From positions 1 through 63,998 of the forward strand of contig CAUBVH010000013.1 of the NCBI GenBank assembly GCA_958439425.1: a DNA stretch of 63,998 nt, in the 5' to 3' direction. Made by a program: the position numbers and the translations under genes. Of the stretch, positions 27,269 through 35,676 are shown one piece after another (within the stretch, counting starts at the first letter, position 1; each line of letters opens with the position of its first letter). The notes beneath the pieces are model-generated. The model made no database searches. It saw nothing but the letters and a program-made list of their open reading frames with translations, and had not been told where the DNA came from. Source of the stretch: an uncultured Collinsella sp. GTDB taxonomy: Bacteria > Actinomycetota > Coriobacteriia > Coriobacteriales > Coriobacteriaceae.

Positions 27269-28138
27269 CTACTGGGTATCCACGTAAAGGTCAAACCCGC
27301 CCTGCGGTGTGGTGTCGACCGTGTCGGGCGCCTGTGAGTTAAAGCTCGCGGGGACCATGCGCTTTGAGGCGCAGAAGCGCGTGCCGTCGGTGGCGACGGG
27401 CGGTTCGTCGACGGTGAGCTCGTAGTCGCCAGGCTTGAGCTCGATGCCGTCACCAGCGGAATTGACGTATTGATACTCGTCAATCGTCTGCCCTTTGAGC
27501 GTACGCCCCACGATGTGGATGAGCATTTGGCTGTCGCCACGCGCGGTGTCCCACGTCGCGCCGTCCTTGACCTCGACCGACACATGTACCGAGCGCGTGC
27601 GGCTGAGCGATTGCTCGACAGACATCTCGACCTTGGCGGCGTCTTGGCGCTGCTGCTCGACATGGCTCCAAACGCTACCGATTGCCGAGCAGGCGATAAC
27701 GCCGGCCATGAAGGCGATGAGAATGGGGCCGAGCGGAGAGCGGCGGCCCGCGTCTTCCTCGCGAGCCAGGTCGGGGCGATGCGTGGGCGCAGGCGCCTGG
27801 GCACCCTGCGCGGGCACGTCGAGAATGCTGAAGGATGCCGTGCTGTCGGGGTCGATGGTGTGGCGCGGCTGCGGGGTCTTTGCCGGCGAGATGGACATGT
27901 CGGCTGGCTCGCCGAGCGTGGCCGTAGCGTCGGCCTTTGCCTCGTCTGCCTCGGCCTGGGCCCAGGCTTGTTCGAAGGTCAGGGGCTCGACGGGGTCGAG
28001 GGCGGCGTCCGAGTCGGCGGCGACGACGTTGCCGGTCTCGTCCTCGTCGCTCGACACGTCACGCGGCGTAGGCTCGTCCCACTCCTCGTCCGGAGCCTCA
28101 CCCTCGCTATACCACCATTCAAAGTTATCGATATCCAT
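27269..28138 (-). CDS. Acidic single-pass membrane protein of unknown function
   Basis: I do not recognise a family. 289 residues from the ATG at 28138. The N-terminal 130 residues are Asp/Glu/Ala-rich and probably disordered, starting with FEWWYSEGEAPDEEW. One transmembrane helix spans about 136-156. The outer part of about 130 residues (SLSRTRSVHVSVEVKDG, LKPGDYELTVDEPP) looks like a small beta domain. The orientation with the acidic part inside is assumed. The upstream gene is the AAA ATPase, separated by a palindrome. Confidence 0.75.
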   Translation of the reverse strand: MDIDNFEWWYSEGEAPDEEWDEPTPRDVSSDEDETGNVVAADSDAALDPVEPLTFEQAWAQAEADEAKADATATLGEPADMSISPAKTPQPRHTIDPDSTASFSILDVPAQGAQAPAPTHRPDLAREEDAGRRSPLGPILIAFMAGVIACSAIGSVWSHVEQQRQDAAKVEMSVEQSLSRTRSVHVSVEVKDGATWDTARGDSQMLIHIVGRTLKGQTIDEYQYVNSAGDGIELKPGDYELTVDEPPVATDGTRFCASKRMVPASFNSQAPDTVDTTPQGGFDLYVDTQ

Positions 28139-28213
28139 ACGGGGCGCCCCCTTGGCCTCGCAAATAAACACTTGCCAGCCTTATACCCCCAGATGGCACG
28201 GCGGCTCGCATGG

Positions 28214-28246
28214 AATGTAACAAAGGGACTATCCCTTTGTCACATT
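28214..28246. repeat. Palindrome of the TGTGACAAAGGGAC family
   Basis: AATGTAACAAAGGGA and its near-complement around a four-base centre. It lies seven bases after the AAA ATPase stop on the minus strand and could act as a terminator. Confidence 0.7.
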
Positions 28247-28252
28247 TTGCGT

Positions 28253-29569
28253 TTAGCCGTGGGCGATCTTGTTTCTCAGCAAGAAGTCGACCGCCCCTAC
28301 GATTCTGATGCCGTCGATGTCTGTTGGATGCTCACCATCCCTGACGATCAGGATCTTCTCGTACGAATCAGGGATTTTTCCCAGCGTGTTTAGTTTGAGC
28401 GGTCGCAGCTCGCGCTCTCTGGTCGCCTCGGCATCGATCCGTTCGGTAACCTGGATATATTTACGGTCCGATCCCTCGCCGATTGCGACAAAGTCGATTT
28501 CCCCCGCGCGCAGATGGCCGCAAAACACTTCGTATCCTTCAAAGACAAGCTGGTTGTAGATAACGTTCTCGAGCATCCTTCCGCTATCGCTGCCTCTATA
28601 TCCGTCAAGATAGCTGCGGATTCCCGTATCGGCTATGTAATATTTACCGCCTGTCTTGAGAAGCTCCCGCCCCTTGACGTCATACCTTTTTACCTTGGTA
28701 AACAGGTACGTCTCTTCCAGAGCGTCAATATACGCCGACACCGTCGATGCGTTGGTCTTACCGCCCGATGATTCGTTGAGCGTCCCTACGATTTTGTTGA
28801 CCGAGGTTTGATTGGAGATGTTGTCTGCCAGATACGCACAGAGCCGCTCGAGAACGTCGCGCTTGGTGATAGCTCCGCGACCTCTACGCGTCGCGCGCAA
28901 TAGGATATCGCGCGCGACAATCGTCTGATAGAGGCTGCGGATGTAGTCGCGGCACGGTTCGCGTCTTGGCTCGTCATGAGCCAGAAACGGCATGCCGCCA
29001 TAGGTTATGTACTGCTCGAGCACGGTGTTTGAATTAAGGCGATCGCCCGTCTTGGAAACGAGCTCGGCCCTCTCGTCAAGCCCTTCGGCAACGACCGCAT
29101 CGATCGAGCGAAAATCAAGATACTCGCCAAACGTGAGCGGCTGCATCTTGACCTCGATATACCGGCCCGAGATAAGCGTTGCAAGCTCGCTCGATAGCAA
29201 AAAAGCATTGGAGCCCGTGACATAGATATCGCACGGCAAATCGATTCGGAGCGAGTTAACCGCCTTTTCCCAGCCCTCGACATTCTGGAGCTCGTCAAAG
29301 AACAGATAGGGGCGATCGACACCGTCAACGCGCTCCCGAACCATGCGATAAAACGTCAGGTAATCTGTAATCCCCGCATACTCTAGAGATTCCATCTTAA
29401 AGGTCAGCAAACGCTCGGCCGGCACCCCCTGTTGCGCCAGGTGCTCCCTCATCATGTCCAATAACGTGGATTTGCCGCAACGGCGTATACCCGTCACGAT
29501 TTTGATGAGGTCGGTATCCTGAAAAGCAATGAGTCGATCAAGATAGCGGCTTCGGCGAACGATGTTCAT
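28253..29569 (-). CDS. AAA family ATPase with DUF4143 C-terminal domain
   Basis: 438-residue protein with Walker A GIRRCGKST (27-35) and Walker B YLFFDELQN (88-96, catalytic Glu93), sensor-like VTGSNAFLLS, and the winged-helix plus nuclease-like DUF4143 region (about 215-400) containing GRMLENVIYNQL and GEIDFVA. Such AAA_14/DUF4143 proteins are widespread in gut bacteria without an assigned role. It is flanked on both sides by short palindromes and has two tandem AT-rich palindromes before its start. Confidence 0.88.
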   Translation of the reverse strand: MNIVRRSRYLDRLIAFQDTDLIKIVTGIRRCGKSTLLDMMREHLAQQGVPAERLLTFKMESLEYAGITDYLTFYRMVRERVDGVDRPYLFFDELQNVEGWEKAVNSLRIDLPCDIYVTGSNAFLLSSELATLISGRYIEVKMQPLTFGEYLDFRSIDAVVAEGLDERAELVSKTGDRLNSNTVLEQYITYGGMPFLAHDEPRREPCRDYIRSLYQTIVARDILLRATRRGRGAITKRDVLERLCAYLADNISNQTSVNKIVGTLNESSGGKTNASTVSAYIDALEETYLFTKVKRYDVKGRELLKTGGKYYIADTGIRSYLDGYRGSDSGRMLENVIYNQLVFEGYEVFCGHLRAGEIDFVAIGEGSDRKYIQVTERIDAEATRERELRPLKLNTLGKIPDSYEKILIVRDGEHPTDIDGIRIVGAVDFLLRNKIAHG

Positions 29570-29596
29570 AGAGTCTCCCTAGCGCCCGGCCAGACG

Positions 29597-29675
29597 TAAC
29601 ATCTTATAAACTTGCAGATTTTACAAGTTTATAAGATGTTACCTTACAAACTTGCAAATAATGCGAGTTTATAAG
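29597..29675 (-). promoter_or_regulatory. Two tandem palindromic operators and promoter of the AAA ATPase gene
   Basis: The first palindrome has perfect 18-base arms (29597-29614 and 29624-29641, core CTTATAAACTTG) with a nine-base centre. The second (29643-29654 and 29664-29675) has a near-identical core with one change per arm and also a nine-base centre. Centres are about 40 bp apart. On the minus strand, TTGCAA and TTATAA 17 bases apart lie within them, so a repressor bound here would cover the promoter. Confidence 0.65.
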
Positions 29676-29725
29676 AAATGAGCCGCCTCCTCCGCTTTAA
29701 AACAAACTCGCGGTGCCGCTCGTCA

Positions 29726-29756
29726 ATGTGACAAAGGGACTATCTCTTTGTCACAT
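29726..29756. repeat. Palindrome of the TGTGACAAAGGGAC family
   Basis: ATGTGACAAAGGGA and its near-complement around a short centre, between the AAA ATPase and the MerR gene. It is the best-conserved of the five related palindromes in the window. Confidence 0.7.
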
Positions 29757-29764
29757 CGAAGTTG

Positions 29765-29821
29765 CGGTGGAATAGTTCCCGTTTGTGCGATTACTCAGGC
29801 TATTTAGGAACTATTTCACCG
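29765..29821. repeat. Inverted repeat after the MerR-family gene
   Basis: CGGTGGAATAGTTCC (29765-29779) and GGAACTATTTCACCG (29807-29821) pair at 14 of 15 positions across a 27-base loop. It ends four bases from the regulator's stop codon. Confidence 0.65.
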
Positions 29822-29825
29822 CGAG

Positions 29826-30692
29826 TTATTTGAGGACAACGGGGACTTGGATGCAGCAGAAGTCTTCTTGGTGGGACTCGTCGTAGCTCGTGGTATCGAG
29901 GTAGCAAAAGTCGAAGGCGTTGCCGATGGGCTGGAGCGCGTGCTCGTCCATGCAGGCAACGATGGCGCGGATGCCCTCGGGCTCGTACGGCATACCCCAG
30001 CGGCTCATGCACAGATACGTGCCCTCGGGCAGCACTTCGATGCCGATCTCTGCCAGCTCGGCGGGATCGCTCGGCAGTAGCCCCTCGGCACCGCGCGGCA
30101 GCACGGCAAAGGAGCCGGCGCCGGCGATGGGGTCGTCAGAATGCAGTGCCTCGCGACGCAGCATGGCGCCCCAACCGCGCATGGGGCGCGTACCCGTGAG
30201 CGCACGCATGCGCAGGATGGCCCGCATGAGCGTGGGATGAAGCATCGGGCGGCCGCGCTCGATATCGGCCGGGAACTCCTCAAAGACCACGAAGCGGCGC
30301 TCGAACTGCTTGAGCTCCGGCTTGCCCTCGCGCTCGCGCCAATAGACCGCCTCGTCATAAAAACTCAGCCGCTCCTGAACGCTCGCACGCTCGGCTTTGA
30401 GCCCGGCGATCTGCTCGTCGAGCGCCTGCACCCGCGAGCGCAGGTGATCGGTCATCTCTCCGATGTCGAACGTCGAGGTCAGGCGGTCAATCTCGTCGAG
30501 TTCGAGCCCCAGGTCGCGCAACATGCAGATCAGACGCATGAGCGGAATCTGCGTGGGCGAATAGAAACGGTAGCCCTTCTCGTTGACCACGGCAGGTTTA
30601 AACAGGCCGATCTTGTCGTAGTAGATGAGCGTTTGGCGCGAAACATTAAACAAGCTCGCCATCTCGCTAATCGCATACATGCCCGTCTGCAT
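29826..30692 (-). CDS. MerR-family transcriptional regulator with GyrI-like effector domain
   Basis: 288 residues from the ATG at 30692 (GGGAGG upstream). Winged helix at 5-70 (ISEMASLFNVSRQTLIYYDKIG), a dimerisation coiled coil at about 75-120, and a C-terminal effector domain (about 125-288) of the BmrR/GyrI type ending in HQEDFCCIQVPV. It typically binds hydrophobic small molecules and remodels spaced promoters. It is downstream of ubiX on the same strand, behind a weak hairpin, so it may regulate the decarboxylase cluster. Confidence 0.85.
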   Translation of the reverse strand: MQTGMYAISEMASLFNVSRQTLIYYDKIGLFKPAVVNEKGYRFYSPTQIPLMRLICMLRDLGLELDEIDRLTSTFDIGEMTDHLRSRVQALDEQIAGLKAERASVQERLSFYDEAVYWREREGKPELKQFERRFVVFEEFPADIERGRPMLHPTLMRAILRMRALTGTRPMRGWGAMLRREALHSDDPIAGAGSFAVLPRGAEGLLPSDPAELAEIGIEVLPEGTYLCMSRWGMPYEPEGIRAIVACMDEHALQPIGNAFDFCYLDTTSYDESHQEDFCCIQVPVVLK

Positions 30693-30721
30693 AAGTCCTC
30701 CCGACACATCCTTTTAGCGCA

Positions 30722-30755
30722 CAAAGCCCGCCGCCCACAGGGGCAGCGGGCTCAA
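30722..30755 (-). terminator. Hairpin between ubiX and the MerR gene
   Basis: On the minus strand, GAGCCCGCTGCCCC and GGGCGGCGGGCT form a GC-rich hairpin followed by TTTGTG. It is a weak or partial terminator. Confidence 0.5.
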
Positions 30756-30784
30756 ACACTCCTCGTATCCTACCCTAAAAGCGC

Positions 30785-31363
30785 CTATGACCAGCGCTTA
30801 TAGTTTGCACATGACACGCCAACGGCCTCGAGCGCCTTGGCGGCGATGTGATGCACCGCGTCATCGAGCGTGGCGGGGCCGTTGTAAAACGTGAGCATGG
30901 GCGGCATGAGCATGACGCCCGGTACGCGCGCCAAGCGCGCCATGTTATCGACATGGATCGCACTGAAGGGCGTCTCGCGCACCATGAGTACCAGGCGGCG
31001 TTGCTCTTTCATCTGCACGTCGGCCGCACGCAGCAACAGGTTTTCGCTGTAACCACTCGCGATGCCGGCAAGCGTCTTCATGGAGCAGGGTGCCACGATC
31101 ATGCCGTCAACCGGATAGGTGCCGCTTGCGATGGCGGCACCGATATTCTTGTTGTCGTAGACCGCATCGGCATGTGCGGCAAACTCGTCGAGCGTCATGC
31201 CGAGCTCCTGCTCGATGGTGATCTCTCCCCCGCGCGTGACGACAAGCGCCGACTCGGCACCGGCCTGACGCAGGCATTTGAGGCACTCAAGACCCAGCGC
31301 GGCACCGCTAGCACCAGACACGCCAACGACAATGCGACGGGGACGAACAGAAGGCTCAGGCAT
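30785..31363 (-). CDS. ubiX: UbiX family flavin prenyltransferase
   Basis: Makes prenylated FMN by attaching the dimethylallyl group of dimethylallyl phosphate to FMN, the cofactor of UbiD enzymes. The 192-residue Rossmann-like protein has the FMN loop GVSGASGAALG (14-24), the second phosphate site PCSMKTLAGIASG and the C-terminal MPPMLTFYNGP. It follows ubiD by 33 bases, giving transporter-ubiD-ubiX order on one strand. Confidence 0.92.
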   Translation of the reverse strand: MPEPSVRPRRIVVGVSGASGAALGLECLKCLRQAGAESALVVTRGGEITIEQELGMTLDEFAAHADAVYDNKNIGAAIASGTYPVDGMIVAPCSMKTLAGIASGYSENLLLRAADVQMKEQRRLVLMVRETPFSAIHVDNMARLARVPGVMLMPPMLTFYNGPATLDDAVHHIAAKALEAVGVSCANYKRWS

Positions 31364-31396
31364 GACAACTCCTTGACTACTTGATAGGGCTACATA

Positions 31397-32884
31397 CTAG
31401 AAAGCGAGCTCTGCTGCCCACTGGTCTGTATCGATCTCCATGAACTGCGAGCGGATGAAGTTCTTCTTGAGGTCGAACGGAACCGTGCAGTCGAAGATGG
31501 CCTTGCAGGCGATGCCGTGCTCGCGGATCGAAGGATCGAACGCGGGGTCGTTGGACGGGTCGAGCACGTGGCAGTGGCAGCCGGGGATGGTGATGAGGTC
31601 GACGTCGGCCTGGAAGCGCGTGGTCATGGCCCACATCACGTCACTCATGTCGAAGATGTCGACGTCTTCGTCAACCAGGATCACGTGCTTGAGCTCGGAG
31701 AATGCCGAGAAAGCGAGCATGGCGGCGTTGCGCTGACGGCCCTCGTCATTTTTGCTCGACTTCTTGAACTGCATGATGGCAACGAACTTGCCGCCGCCGC
31801 AGGGGGCGGCGTGAACGTTGAGCAGGCGGCCCGGGATGGCGGTCTCGACCATCTTGTAGATGGAAGCCTCGGTGGGGATGCCGGCCATGGAAACGTGCTC
31901 GTGCGAAGGGCCGATGCAGCTCTCCATGATGGGGTTGACGCGCGTGGTAACGGCGGTGATCTTGATCACCGGGCAGACCTTGGCGCCACCGGTGTAGCCG
32001 GGAAACTCGGGCATGGCGTAGCCGTGACCATTGACGTCCTCGTTGATGGTCTCGTCGTGCATGAGGTAGCCCTCGAGCACATACTCGGCATTGGCAATGC
32101 ACTTCTGCGGAACGGTGACACAGTCGGCAAGCTCGACGGCGTGGCCGCGCAGGGCGCCGGCAATCTGCAGCTCGTTAAAGCCGAGCGGCGTGGTGGGAGC
32201 CTCGAAGCCGCAGCACATGTACACGGCGGGGTCCAGACCGATGGAGATGGAGATGGGCATGTCCTCGCCGCGCTGGCAGTACTCGTCAAAGAACGCGCCC
32301 AGGTGACGGCTGCCGGGGGTAATCCACATGGCGAGCTTATCCTTGTCGACGCAGGAGAAGCGGTGGATGGTCACGTCGGACTGGGAGCCGTCGGGGCTCG
32401 TGCCGTAGGCGAGGCCCATGGTGATGTAGGGGCCGCCATCGACAGGCGTGTTGGTGGGAGCGGGAACGATCTTGCGCAGGTCAAAGCCCTCGTCGGTCGC
32501 CTTGTACACGACCTCCTGGCAGTCGACGTGCTTGCCCTCGGCGATCTGCTTGGGCGCGATCAGGTTCTCGAAGCGCTTGCCGATCTCGAGGCCCAGGTGC
32601 TCCTCGTCGAGGTCGAGTAGGGCGGCAACGCGCTTGCGGCTGGCAAGCATGCCGATGCAGACCTTGACATCGTCAAAACCCTTGACGTTGTTGAAGATCA
32701 TCGCCGGACCCTCTTTGGTCGGACGCATAACGGTGCCGCCGGCACCCACGTGGCGATAGACGCCCGAGACCTCGGCATCGGGATCGACCTGGGTGTCGGT
32801 CTCGAGCAGCTGGCCCGGCATCTCGCGCAAAAAGTCGAGCGCGGAGCGCAGATCGTGGATCTGGGAAGCATCGGTAGTGGACAT
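31397..32884 (-). CDS. UbiD family decarboxylase
   Basis: prFMN-dependent (de)carboxylase of 495 residues from the ATG at 32884 (GAAAGGAG upstream). The cofactor/active-site segments are IHRFS (173-177), SRHLG (192-196) and AMPEFPGYTGG (290-300) with Glu293 as the probable catalytic acid. It is an LpdC/hydroxyarylic-acid-decarboxylase-sized protein. Together with UbiX, an LpdD-like domain and an anion transporter, a phenolic or other aromatic acid such as gallate, protocatechuate or 4-hydroxybenzoate is a reasonable guess, but the sequence does not settle it. Confidence 0.9.
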   Translation of the reverse strand: MSTTDASQIHDLRSALDFLREMPGQLLETDTQVDPDAEVSGVYRHVGAGGTVMRPTKEGPAMIFNNVKGFDDVKVCIGMLASRKRVAALLDLDEEHLGLEIGKRFENLIAPKQIAEGKHVDCQEVVYKATDEGFDLRKIVPAPTNTPVDGGPYITMGLAYGTSPDGSQSDVTIHRFSCVDKDKLAMWITPGSRHLGAFFDEYCQRGEDMPISISIGLDPAVYMCCGFEAPTTPLGFNELQIAGALRGHAVELADCVTVPQKCIANAEYVLEGYLMHDETINEDVNGHGYAMPEFPGYTGGAKVCPVIKITAVTTRVNPIMESCIGPSHEHVSMAGIPTEASIYKMVETAIPGRLLNVHAAPCGGGKFVAIMQFKKSSKNDEGRQRNAAMLAFSAFSELKHVILVDEDVDIFDMSDVMWAMTTRFQADVDLITIPGCHCHVLDPSNDPAFDPSIREHGIACKAIFDCTVPFDLKKNFIRSQFMEIDTDQWAAELAF

Positions 32885-33026
32885 AGCGTGCTCCTTTCGG
32901 GAGAGTGCCCGGCGGCGGGAGTGCCGCCGGGCTGGGGAACGTAGTGGGGCCACGGCGCTCATGGATGGGGCGCTCGGGCACTCGCAGTTCAAGCACTCGG
33001 CTAATTACAGCCAAGCGCTCGACCGT

Positions 33027-34484
33027 TTACATCAGGCCAAAGAGATGGAACCAGGCAGCCTCGACCAGCACGACGATAAAGACGACCGCAGTGAGGGGAA
33101 TGCCCATGCGCATGGCCTCTTTGGAGGTGTAGCCGCCGGCGTCCTTGCCCTCGCCGATAAGGATCGGCAGGTTATGGAACGGCAGGATGTAGTGGATGTT
33201 GATGGACGTGAAGACGATGAGCGCCACGGCGAGCGGGCTCACGCTGGAGCCGGCCGCGAAGCTGATGAACGCCGGCACGCACACGCCGAGCACGGCCATG
33301 ACCGAACCCATGAACATGTGGATGATCATGGAGAGCGCGGCGACAAGCAGGGCGAACAGGAAGATGTTCTCGGGCACGGAGCTGGGAAGCACGACGTCGG
33401 CGATCCAGGCGTTCATGCCGGTGGCACCGCCCACAGAGCCCACGGCCATGGCGGCCGTCAGGAACATGAGGGACTTGATGTCGACAGCGTTCCAGCTGGC
33501 AGGGGTGAGGACCTCGCCGATGATGGGCATGGCGAGTGCGACGCTAATGGCCAGGGTAACCCAGCCGATGTAATCGCCCGAGACGGTGAGCCACAGCGCG
33601 ATGGCGATGACAAGCCACACGATGGTGCGGATCTCCTTGACGGAGAGCTTGCCGAGCGCGGCCTGCTTGGCCACGATCTGCTCGCGATCGTAGACGAGCT
33701 CCTTGCTGGGCTTAAAGAGGAAGAGGCCCAAGAACAGGGTGCACAGCAGCGCGACCAGCATAGGCACGCTCATGTACAGGAACCAGTCGACAAAGGACGG
33801 GCTCATGCCGCCGGCCTCGGCACTGTACTGCGCAACGAGCGGGTTGAGTGTGGAGTCGCCCGTCAGGAAGAACATGGAGCCCGGAGCGGCAGCGGCAAAC
33901 ACGAGGAAGCCGAGCTTGCCGCGATCATCGTCACCGTAGCCGGCGGACTCGGCGATAACCGAGACGACGGCGAGGATGAGGAAGGCGCGGGGGAACGGAT
34001 GCGGGATCAGCAGCGACAGCACAAAGGTGAGTGCGAAAATCGAAATGATGAGCGACTTGGCATCGCGCACAAACTTGAGCATGAACGCATAGGCGATGCG
34101 CTCGCCCAGGCCCGACTCCTTGACCGCGCTGGCGATGAGGTAGGCGCCGATGACAAGCCACATGGTGGCCTTAGTCCACGAGCTAAACGTGGAGGCGACC
34201 GTCGCCGAGATGCTCGCGGCGCCTGTGTCGTCCACGCACACCTTGAACAGAACGAGCAGCGCGCAATAGAGCAGGCCCACAAAGCCCGGCTGTGCCACAC
34301 CGCATGCCCAGAACACCACCGTGGCGAGCGTCAGTGCCAGACAGGTCTGACCGCCGACCGTGAGCTCGACCGTCGAGCTCAGCTCCGCCAAAGGAAGAAA
34401 CTTCACCAGCAAAAAGACAACGATACCCAGCACAAAGCCAATTTCGCGCTTGGTGATCTTAAACGCCTTCTTTTCCGCTTCCAT
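33027..34484 (-). CDS. DASS/SLC13-family anion transporter
   Basis: 485-residue membrane protein with about 12 helices, of the divalent-anion:Na+ symporter group. The paired re-entrant regions carry STLNPL and the C-terminal INIHYILPFHNLP, with the LLIPHPFPRAFLILA segment between helices. There is no signal peptide. It precedes ubiD (142 bases) on the same strand, and the LpdD/IDI-like gene lies upstream, so it probably brings in the acid that UbiD decarboxylates or exchanges it for product. Confidence 0.88.
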   Translation of the reverse strand: MEAEKKAFKITKREIGFVLGIVVFLLVKFLPLAELSSTVELTVGGQTCLALTLATVVFWACGVAQPGFVGLLYCALLVLFKVCVDDTGAASISATVASTFSSWTKATMWLVIGAYLIASAVKESGLGERIAYAFMLKFVRDAKSLIISIFALTFVLSLLIPHPFPRAFLILAVVSVIAESAGYGDDDRGKLGFLVFAAAAPGSMFFLTGDSTLNPLVAQYSAEAGGMSPSFVDWFLYMSVPMLVALLCTLFLGLFLFKPSKELVYDREQIVAKQAALGKLSVKEIRTIVWLVIAIALWLTVSGDYIGWVTLAISVALAMPIIGEVLTPASWNAVDIKSLMFLTAAMAVGSVGGATGMNAWIADVVLPSSVPENIFLFALLVAALSMIIHMFMGSVMAVLGVCVPAFISFAAGSSVSPLAVALIVFTSINIHYILPFHNLPILIGEGKDAGGYTSKEAMRMGIPLTAVVFIVVLVEAAWFHLFGLM

Positions 34485-34640
34485 CTCCCCACCTTTCTTG
34501 TTGGGGGCGCTCCGGACTCGCGGCCACGCTGGCCACTTAAAAAGGGGCGCCCGTTATCGGACACCCCTTACGTTGCGCTGTGTTGCGGCAATACAGTCAA
34601 GCGGATTTTTTGGATGAGAGGCGATCCCCTGGACAAAAAA

Positions 34641-34699
34641 CCGTCACAACATTCGACGCTTTTCCTCGTTTTCGAGATTTTCGCCGAATGTTGTGACGG
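34641..34699. repeat. Inverted repeat with perfect 15-base arms
   Basis: CCGTCACAACATTCG (34641-34655) and CGAATGTTGTGACGG (34685-34699) flank a 29-base loop that itself holds CTCGTTTTCGAG. It sits between the transporter and the LpdD/IDI-like gene, on the downstream side of the latter. Confidence 0.75.
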
Positions 34700-34703
34700 C
34701 TTG

Positions 34704-34735
34704 GATGTGACAAAGGGACTGTCCGATGTCACATA
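34704..34735. repeat. Degenerate palindrome of the TGTGACAAAGGGAC family
   Basis: ATGTGAC at the left and GTCACAT at the right, with AAAGGGAC kept only on the left side. It overlaps the stop codon region of the LpdD/IDI-like gene. Confidence 0.55.
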
Positions 34736-35676
34736 GCGAGAGCCGTACGGATGGATGGGTCGCTGAGGGCCTCGCGGAGCCAGGGGACCAGCTGCTCGGG
34801 GCGACCCTGCAGGTAGCCGTCGAGTTCGGACGGGGCCACGCGGCGCACCTCCGAGATCTCCTCTTGGTTGATGCGTAGCTCGCCCAGCTCAACATGGGCT
34901 GCGAACACCTCGCACCATTCGCACTCGCAGCGGCCGTCGCCGTGGTCCTCGCGGTACACCACGTGTCCGAGGTGCTTGAGCTGATCAGGCTCGCGCGTGA
35001 TGCCAAGCTCTTCGTTGATGCGGCGCGCCGTCGCGGCGACAACGTCCTCCCCGGGGAGCGGATGGCCGGCACAGCCATCGGCCAGCACCCCGCCCCACAG
35101 GCGTTTGAGCGGACTGCGACGACAGAGCAGCAGGCGCGCGTCTTCGCCCCGGCCCTCGACCAAAAGCGTCAGAAATGCCTGATGCAGGATGCCCTCGCCG
35201 ACATGGGCATCGATGCGGTCGACAGGACCAAGCGCCTCGCCGGTCGCGGCATCGACCGCCACGACCTCGGCGCCCGCACCGCCCTCATCCCAACCGGCGC
35301 GCAGAATACGGGCTGCGGCTTCCTCGAGCGCGGCGATGAGCTCCTTGGTGGTGTCGAGCACGCGCTGCAGGTCGTCCCCGCTCGCCTGTTCAACATGAAA
35401 ACCCGTGCTTGCAACGACCGGCACGCCAAAGCGCGTGGCCAACGCCGCCGCGATATCGTGCGCTGGGATCTCGTCTCGATGGCACGGAACGGCCAGGATG
35501 CTCACCGTCGCCGTGCGACCGGGCTCGGGGCGCGGAATGGCCTGCGCCGTGGCGCCCAGATGCGCGAACTCCGGCGAGCAGGCGTACACCACCATGCCCC
35601 GCGGCGTCACCGTCAGCTGGGCCTCGAGCGCAAACTTGCCCTCGCCCACTGAAACCTTTGTCGTATGCATACCCAT
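34729..35676 (-). CDS. LpdD-like prFMN-chaperone domain fused to an IPP-isomerase-like Nudix domain
   Basis: 315 residues from the ATG at 35676 (CAGGAG upstream); the frame extends to 35850 without support. Residues about 6-117 resemble LpdD, the chaperone of prFMN-dependent gallate decarboxylase: FAHLGA (37-42), CHRDEIPAHDIA (65-76) and GFHVEQAS (92-99). Residues about 145-300 resemble type 1 isopentenyl-diphosphate isomerase: metal His158 and His165 with the seven-residue spacing of E. coli His25/His32, GCAGHPLPGE (Cys202, His205), Nudix-type GEDVVAATARRINEELGI, and the acids Glu251/Glu253 in ECEWCEVFAA. The isomerase cysteine normally sits two before the His; here Ala203 is there and Cys202 is one further away. 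Function inferred: supply of prenyl phosphate and cofactor handling for UbiX/UbiD. Confidence 0.75.
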   Translation of the reverse strand: MGMHTTKVSVGEGKFALEAQLTVTPRGMVVYACSPEFAHLGATAQAIPRPEPGRTATVSILAVPCHRDEIPAHDIAAALATRFGVPVVASTGFHVEQASGDDLQRVLDTTKELIAALEEAAARILRAGWDEGGAGAEVVAVDAATGEALGPVDRIDAHVGEGILHQAFLTLLVEGRGEDARLLLCRRSPLKRLWGGVLADGCAGHPLPGEDVVAATARRINEELGITREPDQLKHLGHVVYREDHGDGRCECEWCEVFAAHVELGELRINQEEISEVRRVAPSELDGYLQGRPEQLVPWLREALSDPSIRTALAM

